Below, piece after piece: positions 1 to 5,984 of a stretch of DNA of 6,061 bases. The position numbers were made by a program, and so were the translations under genes. Under the pieces are notes generated by a model. It had not been told where the DNA came from and ran no database searches. It was given only the letters and a program-made list of their open reading frames with translations. The first letter of the stretch is position 1. Every line of letters starts with the position of its first letter. The DNA is from Angelakisella sp. (GTDB lineage Bacteria; Bacillota; Clostridia; Oscillospirales; Ruminococcaceae), in contig JAHHTR010000125.1 in NCBI GenBank assembly GCA_020024515.1, forward strand, positions 1 through 6,061, read 5' to 3'.

Positions 1-6
1 ATATAT

Positions 7-36
7 AATATAATATCTTATTTAAATAACTATCAA
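7..36 (-). promoter_or_regulatory. Weak candidate leftward promoter
   Basis: The minus strand has TTGATA (31-36), 18 bp, then TATATT (7-12), each with five of six consensus matches. It lies just beyond both terminators, where a promoter for a next minus-strand gene off the left edge could sit. The surrounding sequence is almost pure A/T, so a chance match is quite likely. The rest of 1-273 apart from the two hairpins shows no coding sequence. Confidence 0.2.
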
Positions 37-76
37 AATTTTTATATTATAGTAAAATCATTTTCAATCCCAAATT

Positions 77-119
77 TATAAAAAAGCAAGAAATCTTTGC
101 GGTTTCTTGCTTTTTTATA
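77..119. terminator. Bidirectional intrinsic terminator
   Basis: AAAAAAGCAAGAAA (80-93) and TTTCTTGCTTTTTT (103-116) are exact reverse complements around a 9-nt loop, and three more A/T pairs extend the stem to 77-119. A T-run is present on both strands. It can end a plus-strand gene lying left of the window and act as a back-up for the minus-strand surface-protein gene. Confidence 0.85.
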
Positions 120-191
120 TTTATATCAATATTATATAATCTTTCTGATATAGATACTATTTAATAAAAAAAGTTATACATTAATATTATA

Positions 192-234
192 AAAAAATCC
201 CCACTGAAAATAATGCAATCAGTAGAGATTTTTT
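192..234 (-). terminator. Rho-independent terminator of the surface-protein gene
   Basis: In the minus-strand transcript, AAAAAAUCUCUACUGA pairs with UCAGUGGGGAUUUUUU across an 11-nt loop. All 16 positions pair, two as G-U wobbles, and a U-tract follows. It begins 39 nt after the stop codon. In the plus-strand transcript the two wobbles become C-A mismatches, so the element is tuned to the minus strand. Confidence 0.9.
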
Positions 235-273
235 ATTATTATACAATAGCTAAATTAAATAGCATTATATTTA

Positions 274-3200
274 TTAGTATTTACGTTTTTTATTAACCAA
301 ATAGAATAGTATGCCGGATACTGCTAAAACAACAACAAGTATTATTGCTATATAAACAGCTGAATTGCTACTCTTATTTTCTTCTTTGTTAGGTGTTATT
401 GTTTCTTCCGAACTTTCAGGTTTAGAACTTTCTGATTCGGATTTTGATTCTTCTATCGGTTTACTGCTTACTTCTGTACTTGAAGAAGAGTTGCTTATTT
501 CCGGTTTGCTTGACTCCTCAACCTTGCTACTTGGAATTTCAGGTTTATATGATTCGCTTGTTTCAGGACTTATATAATTATGAATATCTCTATCAAGCCT
601 TAAATCAGCAAGATATGAAAGAGGGTAGTAAATGCGATTTTGTTCTGTCAGAGCATTTCGTGAAGTAAGGATAATAGGCTTACCACCATTCCACTCTATA
701 ACCAATTTAACACCCGGTTTTGCAAGAATTGCATTCATTACAGAAACAGGCAGTTTATGAAATTTATCAGCATTTACCTTTATTGTGTTGCCTGATTTAG
801 CCTCATCAATTCTATTTTCGACATTTTTCCAAAAATCATTTTCTTTTTGGCTTTCTTCATAATCGTCACTACCATTGTTTCCGCCTGTGCTTCCGCCATT
901 GTTGCCACCATTATTTCCTGTATCAATTTTTGTCCATGTAATCATTATCGGAGATAGACCATTAACTGTAAATCTAAGTGTATCAGATGTCTTTTGAACA
1001 AATGGATATTCTATATCACCCGGTTTATACTTATCGTCTATTGATGTTGATGTAAACATATGGGCAACTTTAAATTCATGTGTATTTTTGCTTGTGCCTT
1101 TTGGATAAGGTAACTCTATTGTGATACCACCATTTACAAAGTGTGAAGGAGTAGCATCTACCCATTTTTCTTCATTACCCAATGAACCTGTGTTTATTCT
1201 ATATTGTAACTTAACATTTTGTGTCTTAAATGATTTAGCAAAATCATTTCCAAACATGTCTTTTATACCATTTTGAAGAGCCTTTTCAACTTGTTTTGCA
1301 CTATGATATCCTAAATCTTTCAAACTTTCAGGTAATGAACTGTCTTTCAAATCATCACTCTTTGTTCTGTTCTCATACCTATCTCTATTCATAGCAAACA
1401 GTGCCACTGACTCTACACTGGGTATCTTCTCTGTATTTTCAACAGCTATTGCACGTACAGTTGTACTGTCAACAACTTTTAGTGTTACACTTGTTTTACT
1501 GCTTAGTCTGTTCAAATTAGTTGTATCACTTGGGTCACTGCCGTCTAATGTATAATAAATAGTTGTATTTGGTTTGCAATCTATAACTACTTTTTGTGGA
1601 GAAGTAAACTTACCGCCATTTGGTGTAATCATAGGTGATTTTGTAATTAGCTTAGGTGATTTTGCTGTAATAGATTTTACTGCACCTACCAAAATGTTTT
1701 CTGTTTCCTTAATACGAACATAGAAAGTATAGCTTGTATCTTGCTCTAAGTTTTCAAATACATTGCTGTCTTTCCAAATTTTACTATCTGAACTATACTC
1801 TGCACCGTTGATTTTATCAACTGTAAAAATAAATTTATTCAGAGAGTTATCATAAGAGAAATGTCCGCTTATATCTTGAGGCAGTGTAGGAGCTACAGCT
1901 TTTTTAATAGTCAATGTCATTATTTCATCACCGACTGCCGCATTATAGTATTCACTTTCAGGAATACTTGCTTTAACTTCATAAATACCCGCATTTATTG
2001 GCAAATTATTAATATATGCACCATTAGAACCTGATACTCTGTATGAATAATTTATAATGCCTGTATAATTATCTGTTGGCAAAATAACTGTTGGTGGAAC
2101 TATTTTTGCAATTTCACCTGTATATACCAATGTTTGTTTTTGAGTATCTTTTCCCCATTTAATTTGAGGTGTTGCTTTATTAATAACCATTTTTACATTT
2201 GATATTAAATAGTCATTAATTATATAGTTTGATTTATCTCTTCCCTCTAAATATGTTTCTGCAACATTATTGCTTAGTGCAATAGTTTTATTTACTGTAT
2301 GAGGTTTCTCTGTATCAAATTCAGTATCTTTTGAAATTACATATTTTAGAGAAACATTTTCTTTTCCGACAATACCATTTATTGCAATATTCCCTGATAT
2401 AGAATTTGTTATCTTCTTTGTACCATCATACATTTTTTCAATCTTCATAGCTGAGCCGTCAAATGTAAGTGGTTTTGGCGTAATCTCAAAATGAATATAG
2501 TCACTTATACCATAAGAAATATGATCATCAACAATATATCTTATTTTATAATTACCAACATCTTTTGGTAATTCCGAAATAACCTTATCATCTTTGCTAA
2601 TTTCCATTGTTACAGCGCCTGTATAACCATTGGTTTGAGGTTTACCGCTAACTACAATCTTATTGCCATCATAAACTTTACTTTCAACCTTAACTTTGCT
2701 CAAATCAAAAGTAACCTTATCTCTTTGTGTAACAATTACTTTTAGTTCTATTTTAATATTTTTGAAATTTTGAGTTTCGGCTTTTATTGTAACTGTTTCT
2801 TCATATTTGCCATCTTTGAAGTTATAGTCTTTCATTTTGTTTGATGCCAATTTAAAATTAAATGTATTACCTTTAATTCCGGTATCTTTAATTTTTGAAC
2901 CTGTTACAGTTGTTATACTTGTATTTGATATTGTTTCATCAGCTGTAAATTTATCACCCAATGTATTTTTCAAAGCTTCCGCTAAATCAACACTGTGTTC
3001 AGCTGTGTCTGTATATTTTGTGATATACTCTGCTTTGACACTATATTCTGCTACATTTTTTGTAATTTCAAGTATTAAATTTGTCTTATTTTTTGCCTCA
3101 TTATAGTTTTTAAATGCGCTGACAGATGCTTCTACTTCATATTTACCTATTGCATTCGGGAACTCGTCTGTAAATGCTCCATTAGTACCATACTTGCGAT

Positions 3201-5928
3201 ATCTGTAATCAACAGTGCCTTCAAATTTTTCATTATTAACAAGTACTACTGTTGGTTTTTTTATTTGTGACGCGTCGCTTCCCAAAGGTAATGATTGCGT
3301 ATTTGATTGCCATGTTATTGTTGGTGTTGCATTTGTTATTTCAAATGCTATTGGAGTACTTTGAATATCAGTACCTTTAATTGAAAATACAACGTTATAG
3401 TTACCTGCATCTTTTGGCATAACTGTTGTTGTTGGATAATTTGTAGACGAAATACCTGTATAGTTAACTACAAAATTATCTGCATTTACGCCATCGGCTG
3501 TTGGCGCACCTGTATAGCCTGTTTTTTGTTTTCCGTCATAAACGCTGTTTTGAGGTTTTACATTTTTAATATCAATAGTTCTGTCTTTAAATATTATTGT
3601 TACATTTCGTGTTGTATCAAGATAATATTCAGATGTTATTATTACCGGAATGGTTATACTGCTGTTTGCCTTAATACCGCTTACATCAAAAGTCATATTA
3701 TTGTCTGCAAAATTTATATTGGTTATGCCTGACGGTACATTATCAACTCTGTAAGACAGTTTTCCCGCATCGCTTGGCATATCTTTGTTGATATTTACAA
3801 CTTTCACGCTTGTCTCTGTTTTATAAACATTTTGTGTTATTTCCGCAAGACTTGGAACAGCTTTTTTAGTAATCTCAAAGCTTACTGTCGCTGTCGCATT
3901 GTCTATTGTAATATTTGCTGAATATGTACCTGGATTAATCGGAGCTGATTGCAACACTTCATCTTGGTTTTTCTTGTATACAATAGTCGGAACTTTTATT
4001 TCAGATGTAGATGATGTGGCAACAGCTACCTTTTCTTGACCGTCATAAATCAAATTAGTTGGCGCATTTATTGTAATCGTTGCTGTTTTTACAGGGCATT
4101 GTGCGTCACTGCAATTTGCAGTTATTACATTATCATTTGCTGTATAAGTCCAACTGTGGGTATGTGTTGTATCACCGGCATTAGTAATTTCCAACACTAC
4201 CGTTTCCTTTAATGATGTTCCTTGTGGGGTATTTGGTATGATTGTTATTGTATATGTTCCAGCATAAATTTCCTGTTCCGGATCGTTACAATACAATGAT
4301 ATAGTATCCAAACCGGTTCCGTCCATCGAACTTTCCTGATATACAGACATATTCAATATAGGAAATTCGGCTGCACCTGTACCATCACTGCTTCCATTAT
4401 ATGTTTGTGAAAAAATTTTAATGTTATACTTGATATTTACTTCTTCAAACGTTCCCTCTTTCCCGGAGTCTGCTATTTTAGTTTTAACTTTAAATCCTAT
4501 ACCATCTGTTTTAAAATCATCAATATTTACAGATTTATTTTTATCATCAATACTAAACTCAGATAACAGAACATCTAATGTTGGAGGAGTTATTGCATCT
4601 GTATTTACAGTCCAATTTCCTTGTCCATCTTTATTAAATTTGTCATTTGGAGAAGAACTATGTGGAAGTAAAACAAATGAGCTGTCTTGCGAATTTATTG
4701 CTGCTATATATTTATGTCCATTTTTCTCCGGTTTATCGGTAGATTTGTTAGAAAAAATTCCGCCTATACCAACTCTCGTAGTATCAGTCACATTTCCTGT
4801 TATATTAAGTGTCTGGTTGGTACCAAGGACTAAATCTCCGCCACCTTCAAAATCATTAACTGTAATATTTTTTGTAATACCAGCTAGATCAATCACTGCG
4901 TTATTTGACACTGTTATCTTATTGATTTCAGTATCTTTATTTGAACTTAATGCCAAATGACCTTTTATTATTTCCACATTATCCAAATTATCATATAGCA
5001 TTACTGTTGATTTGGATCCGGTGCTTTCATCATATATTATGGAAGCATTATTTATTCCGCCTGTTTTCGGATAAATATCCAAACTTTTTACTGTTTGTAT
5101 ATTTATTGTGACATTTCCGGATACTTTATATGGTGCACGGTCTTCCATCATACCATCTGGATTTCCTCCACGACGGTCTTCTCTTGCTCCTGTTGCGTAA
5201 ATAGCGCCTATTTTATCAACGCCCTTATTCTCTATTTTAATATCTACATTGCCTGTAAAATCATTAGGTATTTCCGGCAAAGGTTGAGAGGTATCAGGAT
5301 TTACGCCTACATCTGACATACTTCCCGCATAAATATTCCCTACTTCGCTTCTGTTTTTCAAAATAATCTGTCCATAATTACCCCTAGACGGTGGAGTTGC
5401 ACCCGGACTATTATAATCTGTTATACCGCCTGCAAAAATATGTAAAGACAATCTTGCGCTTTTATTTTTTACATTATCCAATGTTAAGCTATATCCATTG
5501 GCAATAATTGCATTTCTTACATTATTATTAAAATTAATGCCAATATCTTTAAATGTAACGTCATCACCTAAAATAATTCCACCATAGCCTAAGCCCAAAG
5601 TATGTCCTTGTCCAATAATTGTTACAGGGTGATTTATCATTAATGCTTCATCACCATTTTCCGGACGATAATTTTCGATTGTATTATTAAAGATTATCGT
5701 ATTGACTGTGTTATCAGCTAACGCATTTTTAAAATCGTCCCAAGTATTTACTATTCTTTGAGCATCTTGTTGTTTAGTTGATAACTTTTCTTTTTTACTA
5801 TGTGATACATTACTTGTACCAAGAGCAGTAGGTAACAAGTCATTTACTTTACTCTCTGCAAAGCCAACAACTGCAACCTGATTTGCAATAATGGCAAATG
5901 TTAATATTAAACCAAGTATTCGTTTCAT
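274..5928 (-). CDS. Giant modular cell-surface protein: pectate-lyase-like beta-helix head, YDG/MBG Ig-like array, C-terminal membrane anchor
   Basis: A complete 1884-residue ORF with a signal peptide, so it is exported. The probable role is adhesion or binding of host or glycan ligands; no catalytic site is evident. Module order by residue: signal peptide 1-24; pectate-lyase-like beta-helix about 61-385; unassigned beta-rich region about 446-586; HxHxW/CxxxxC motif 589-611, then a YDG module to 688; spacer domain 690-784; YDG module 785-866; Ig-like module 868-956; spacer 957-1069; YDG modules 1073-1150 and 1152-1251; Ig-like module 1253-1342 (paralogue of 868-956); FN3-like 1344-1424; CHB_HEX_C-like 1432-1512; unnamed modules 1513-1668 and 1697-1775; Ser/Glu/Pro/Lys stalk 1787-1855; membrane helix 1857-1878 with a basic tail. 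The start is chosen because AAGGAG lies 6 nt upstream and a signal peptide follows at once. There are only four cysteines. The frame is intact. The gene has its own terminator and no operon partner in the window. Surface location is well supported; the ligand is unknown. Confidence 0.96.
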   Translation of the reverse strand: MKRILGLILTFAIIANQVAVVGFAESKVNDLLPTALGTSNVSHSKKEKLSTKQQDAQRIVNTWDDFKNALADNTVNTIIFNNTIENYRPENGDEALMINHPVTIIGQGHTLGLGYGGIILGDDVTFKDIGINFNNNVRNAIIANGYSLTLDNVKNKSARLSLHIFAGGITDYNSPGATPPSRGNYGQIILKNRSEVGNIYAGSMSDVGVNPDTSQPLPEIPNDFTGNVDIKIENKGVDKIGAIYATGAREDRRGGNPDGMMEDRAPYKVSGNVTINIQTVKSLDIYPKTGGINNASIIYDESTGSKSTVMLYDNLDNVEIIKGHLALSSNKDTEINKITVSNNAVIDLAGITKNITVNDFEGGGDLVLGTNQTLNITGNVTDTTRVGIGGIFSNKSTDKPEKNGHKYIAAINSQDSSFVLLPHSSSPNDKFNKDGQGNWTVNTDAITPPTLDVLLSEFSIDDKNKSVNIDDFKTDGIGFKVKTKIADSGKEGTFEEVNIKYNIKIFSQTYNGSSDGTGAAEFPILNMSVYQESSMDGTGLDTISLYCNDPEQEIYAGTYTITIIPNTPQGTSLKETVVLEITNAGDTTHTHSWTYTANDNVITANCSDAQCPVKTATITINAPTNLIYDGQEKVAVATSSTSEIKVPTIVYKKNQDEVLQSAPINPGTYSANITIDNATATVSFEITKKAVPSLAEITQNVYKTETSVKVVNINKDMPSDAGKLSYRVDNVPSGITNINFADNNMTFDVSGIKANSSITIPVIITSEYYLDTTRNVTIIFKDRTIDIKNVKPQNSVYDGKQKTGYTGAPTADGVNADNFVVNYTGISSTNYPTTTVMPKDAGNYNVVFSIKGTDIQSTPIAFEITNATPTITWQSNTQSLPLGSDASQIKKPTVVLVNNEKFEGTVDYRYRKYGTNGAFTDEFPNAIGKYEVEASVSAFKNYNEAKNKTNLILEITKNVAEYSVKAEYITKYTDTAEHSVDLAEALKNTLGDKFTADETISNTSITTVTGSKIKDTGIKGNTFNFKLASNKMKDYNFKDGKYEETVTIKAETQNFKNIKIELKVIVTQRDKVTFDLSKVKVESKVYDGNKIVVSGKPQTNGYTGAVTMEISKDDKVISELPKDVGNYKIRYIVDDHISYGISDYIHFEITPKPLTFDGSAMKIEKMYDGTKKITNSISGNIAINGIVGKENVSLKYVISKDTEFDTEKPHTVNKTIALSNNVAETYLEGRDKSNYIINDYLISNVKMVINKATPQIKWGKDTQKQTLVYTGEIAKIVPPTVILPTDNYTGIINYSYRVSGSNGAYINNLPINAGIYEVKASIPESEYYNAAVGDEIMTLTIKKAVAPTLPQDISGHFSYDNSLNKFIFTVDKINGAEYSSDSKIWKDSNVFENLEQDTSYTFYVRIKETENILVGAVKSITAKSPKLITKSPMITPNGGKFTSPQKVVIDCKPNTTIYYTLDGSDPSDTTNLNRLSSKTSVTLKVVDSTTVRAIAVENTEKIPSVESVALFAMNRDRYENRTKSDDLKDSSLPESLKDLGYHSAKQVEKALQNGIKDMFGNDFAKSFKTQNVKLQYRINTGSLGNEEKWVDATPSHFVNGGITIELPYPKGTSKNTHEFKVAHMFTSTSIDDKYKPGDIEYPFVQKTSDTLRFTVNGLSPIMITWTKIDTGNNGGNNGGSTGGNNGSDDYEESQKENDFWKNVENRIDEAKSGNTIKVNADKFHKLPVSVMNAILAKPGVKLVIEWNGGKPIILTSRNALTEQNRIYYPLSYLADLRLDRDIHNYISPETSESYKPEIPSSKVEESSKPEISNSSSSTEVSSKPIEESKSESESSKPESSEETITPNKEENKSSNSAVYIAIILVVVLAVSGILFYLVNKKRKY
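295..360 (-). other. C-terminal transmembrane anchor (residues 1857-1878), basic tail
   Basis: A 22-residue hydrophobic helix (AVYIAIILVVVLAVSGILFYLV) is followed by NKKRKY and the stop codon. This is the usual arrangement of a stop-transfer segment with a cytoplasmic basic tail. The residues just before it (TITPNKEENKSSNS) contain no LPXTG and no obvious variant, so stable membrane anchoring is favoured over sortase cleavage. Confidence 0.9.
364..570 (-). other. Ser/Glu/Pro/Lys stalk (residues 1787-1855)
   Basis: About 70 residues made mostly of Ser, Glu, Pro and Lys with repeated S-S-K-P-E units (for example SSKPE at 1806-1810 and 1834-1838), leading directly to the membrane helix. This is the usual make-up of an unstructured segment crossing the peptidoglycan of a Gram-positive cell. 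The near-repeated codons can misalign during replication. Confidence 0.85.
604..840 (-). other. Unnamed C-terminal module II (residues 1697-1775)
   Basis: FWKNVENRIDEAKSGNTIKV (1699-1718) is followed by LPVSVMNAIL (1726-1735), VKLVIEWNGGKPIIL (1740-1754) and RIYYPLSYLADL (1765-1776). The order helix, 'G.ti.v', 'mP..vm.al', then 'v.lvi.WnGG..i.i' and a closing PLS..A.L segment resembles a short module found just before the wall-spanning stalk in other Clostridia surface proteins. I know of no assigned function. The position next to the wall suggests a structural or wall-contacting role (inference). Confidence 0.6.
871..918 (-). other. Gly/Asn-rich linker (residues 1671-1686)
   Basis: Sixteen residues made almost only of Gly, Asn, Ser and Thr (GNNGGNNGGSTGGNNG) separate the two C-terminal modules. 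The coding DNA is a simple, locally GC-richer stretch with repeated GGN/AAN codons, which makes it prone to length variation between strains. Confidence 0.85.
925..1392 (-). other. Unnamed C-terminal module I (residues 1513-1668)
   Basis: An alpha-leaning first part (LPESLKDLGYHSAKQVEKAL, 1532-1551) leads into a beta-rich second part: VKLQYRINTG (1572-1581), a Trp at 1589, ITIELPYPKGTSKNTHEFKV (1602-1621), AHMFTST (1622-1628), DIEYPFVQK (1638-1646) and LRFTVNGLSPIMITW (1651-1665). The 'LPYP.GT....h.F.vaHMf' and 'f.v.GLSPi.i.W' phrases look familiar from C-terminal regions of other large Clostridia surface proteins. I cannot attach a family name or function. Confidence 0.6.
1393..1635 (-). other. 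Chitobiase/beta-hexosaminidase C-terminal type module (about residues 1432-1512)
   Basis: MITPNGGKFTSPQKVVI (1433-1449) followed by TTIYYTLDGSDPS (1455-1467), a Leu/Ser-rich turn, VTLKVVDSTTVRAIAV (1481-1496) and a final SVESVALF (1504-1511) matches the CHB_HEX_C_1 family closely. That family is marked by the 'P..G.f..p..V.l....g..IYYTtDGs.Pt' core. It is an accessory beta-sandwich common in secreted enzymes and surface proteins and has no catalytic activity of its own. Confidence 0.88.
1657..1899 (-). other. FN3-like module (residues 1344-1424)
   Basis: After the hinge APTLPQ (1346-1351) come FIFTVDKINGAEYSSD (1366-1381), a Trp at 1385, NVFENLEQDTSYTFYVRIK (1389-1407) and a final strand VKSITAK (1417-1423). 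The 'I.GaeYS.D...W......F..L...T.YtfyvR' pattern is typical of short fibronectin-III-like modules in Firmicute surface proteins. It is probably a spacer; no ligand site can be read from it. Confidence 0.65.
1903..2172 (-). repeat. Duplicated Ig-like module, copy B (residues 1253-1342)
   Basis: This copy carries TPQIKW (1253-1258), YTG at 1269-1271 in place of YDG, PPTVIL (1278-1283), YSYR (1294-1297), GSNGAY (1300-1305), NAGIYEVKAS (1312-1321) and closing strand LTIKKA (1339-1344). Three gap positions suffice to align it with copy A at residues 868-956. It is the last of the YDG/MBG-like modules before the FN3-like segment. Confidence 0.8.
2176..3864 (-). other. Array of YDG/MBG-type Ig-like modules and spacer domains (about residues 689-1251)
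   Basis: YDG signatures occur at 797-799, 1086-1088 and 1167-1169. The first two are followed by GYTGA (804-808, 1101-1105), then [KN]D[AV]GNY (839-844, 1122-1127) and a closing 'FEIT' strand (862-865, 1147-1150). Between them lie spacer domains 690-784 and 957-1069, which share the end pattern of a tyrosine-containing loop, a charged turn and a long hydrophobic strand (YYLDTTRNVTIIF; FKNIKIELKVIV). The module at 868-956 is listed separately as a repeat. Such arrays act as extended stalks that hold a head away from the cell. Confidence 0.75.
3061..3327 (-). repeat. Duplicated Ig-like module, copy A (residues 868-956)
   Basis: Copy A shares with the module at residues 1253-1342 the ordered anchors ATPxIxW, TQ, PTVxL, a Y-x-YR strand, G[TS]NGA, YEVxAS and a YNxA end. 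These include TPTITW (868-873), PTVVL (892-896), YRYR (908-911), GTNGAF (914-919) and YEVEAS (930-935). The usual YDG is replaced by GSD in this copy. The nucleotide sequences have diverged clearly, so this is an old duplication or separately acquired copies, not a fresh tandem repeat. Confidence 0.8.
3865..4164 (-). other. HxHxW/CxxxxC motif plus first YDG-type module (residues 589-688)
   Basis: The unit starts with HTHSWTYTA (589-597), follows with Cys606-x4-Cys611 (CSDAQC), then TATITI, and runs into an Ig-like module with YDG at 628-630, NPGTY at 665-669 and the closing strand VSFEIT (682-687). The His/Trp lead-in, spaced Cys pair and YDG module recur together in large Clostridia surface proteins. 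The two cysteines could form a disulfide outside the cell or, with the histidines, bind a metal; the sequence does not decide between these. Confidence 0.7.
4170..4593 (-). other. Unassigned beta-rich domain (about residues 446-586)
   Basis: This stretch sits between the beta-helix and the Ig-like array. It starts after a Thr-Pro-Pro-Thr hinge (447-450), is rich in alternating hydrophobic residues (for example GIGFKVKTKI 476-485 and VNIKYNIKIF 497-506) and ends with YAGTYTITIIP (555-565), the closing strand seen in Ig-like folds, then VVLEITN. It holds Cys547, one of only four cysteines in the protein. I do not recognise a named family. One large or two small Ig-like domains are possible. Confidence 0.5.
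4774..5748 (-). other. Pectate-lyase-like beta-helix domain (about residues 61-385)
   Basis: The opening WDDFKNAL (63-70), then TIIFNNTI, then HPVTIIGQGHTL (100-111) and DDVTFKDIGIN (122-132) follow the pattern of the pectate-lyase-like adhesive domains of Firmicute surface proteins: a small helix, then parallel beta-strands with the conserved 'vtIiG.g.tl' turn. Further rungs carry Ile-Tyr/Phe-Ala-Gly turns at 164-167, 199-202 and 243-247. Strand-rich, Asn-rich sequence continues through TVSNNAVIDLAG (339-350), ITVNDFEGGGDLVLG (355-369) and LNITGNV (374-380). I see no pectate-lyase catalytic signature, so binding rather than cleavage is inferred. The C-terminal limit is approximate. Confidence 0.75.
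5857..5928 (-). other. Signal peptide (residues 1-24)
   Basis: Residues 2-3 are Lys-Arg, residues 4-21 are a hydrophobic core (ILGLILTFAII, then AVV after Asn-Gln), and Gly-Phe-Ala at 22-24 is a plausible signal peptidase I site before Glu25. There is no lipobox cysteine, so it is not a lipoprotein. A twin-arginine motif and a YSIRK-type motif are also absent, so ordinary Sec export is expected. Confidence 0.93.
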
Positions 5929-5934
5929 AGCTCT

Positions 5935-5940
5935 CTCCTT
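5935..5940 (-). promoter_or_regulatory. Ribosome binding site (AAGGAG)
   Basis: The minus strand reads AAGGAG, then six nucleotides (AGAGCT), then ATG at 5928. This near-perfect Shine-Dalgarno core at good spacing fixes the start codon of the surface-protein gene and predicts efficient translation initiation. Confidence 0.93.
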
Positions 5941-5952
5941 ATTAAAAAATTA

Positions 5953-5984
5953 ATTATATTTGTTTAAAATAGTGAAATTATCAA
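5953..5984 (-). promoter_or_regulatory. Candidate promoter of the surface-protein gene
   Basis: On the minus strand a perfect -10 hexamer TATAAT (5953-5958) lies upstream of the ribosome binding site and would give a leader of only about 15-20 nt. The best -35 match is TTGATA (5979-5984), but the spacer is 20 bp, longer than the usual 16-18. A second, weaker candidate lies further upstream: TTGATT (6010-6015), 17 bp, TAAAAA (5987-5992), four of six matches in each box. The DNA is so AT-rich that chance matches are expected. That transcription starts somewhere in 5929-6061 is likely, but the exact box is uncertain. Confidence 0.4.

Noticed and set aside
1..273. Riboswitch, small RNA or CRISPR in the left intergenic region
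   Set aside because: The only clear secondary structures are the two terminator hairpins. There are no regularly spaced repeats and no conserved riboswitch core.
365..577. Plus-strand reading frames (365-577 and 444-668) opposite the stalk
   Set aside because: The Leu/Ser-rich product is what the complement of Ser/Glu/Lys codons gives. The first starts with TTG and neither has a ribosome binding site.
1393..1635. Beta-hexosaminidase or chitobiase enzyme
   Set aside because: Only the accessory C-terminal beta-sandwich type is present. No glycoside hydrolase catalytic domain occurs anywhere in the protein.
2837..3106. Other plus-strand reading frames at 2837-3106, 3526-3732 and 5095-5316
   Set aside because: All lie antisense within the surface-protein gene, show no domains and have no start signals. 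Long open antisense frames are common opposite AT-rich repetitive coding sequence.
3256..3262. Run of seven A on the coding strand (residues 889-891), considered as a phase-variable or frameshifting site
   Set aside because: Seven bases is short for slippage-based phase variation, the frame is intact across it, and no alternative frame with a sensible product follows.
4421..4960. 179-codon plus-strand reading frame inside the surface-protein gene
   Set aside because: It is fully antisense to a well-supported coding region, has no ribosome binding site before its ATG, and its product is a hydrophobic/Ser-rich mirror of the opposite strand's codons with no recognisable domain.
4774..5748. Active pectate lyase or other polysaccharide lyase
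   Set aside because: The fold signature is present, but I see no catalytic Asp/Arg/Lys arrangement typical of pectate lyases, and the context is that of an adhesin.
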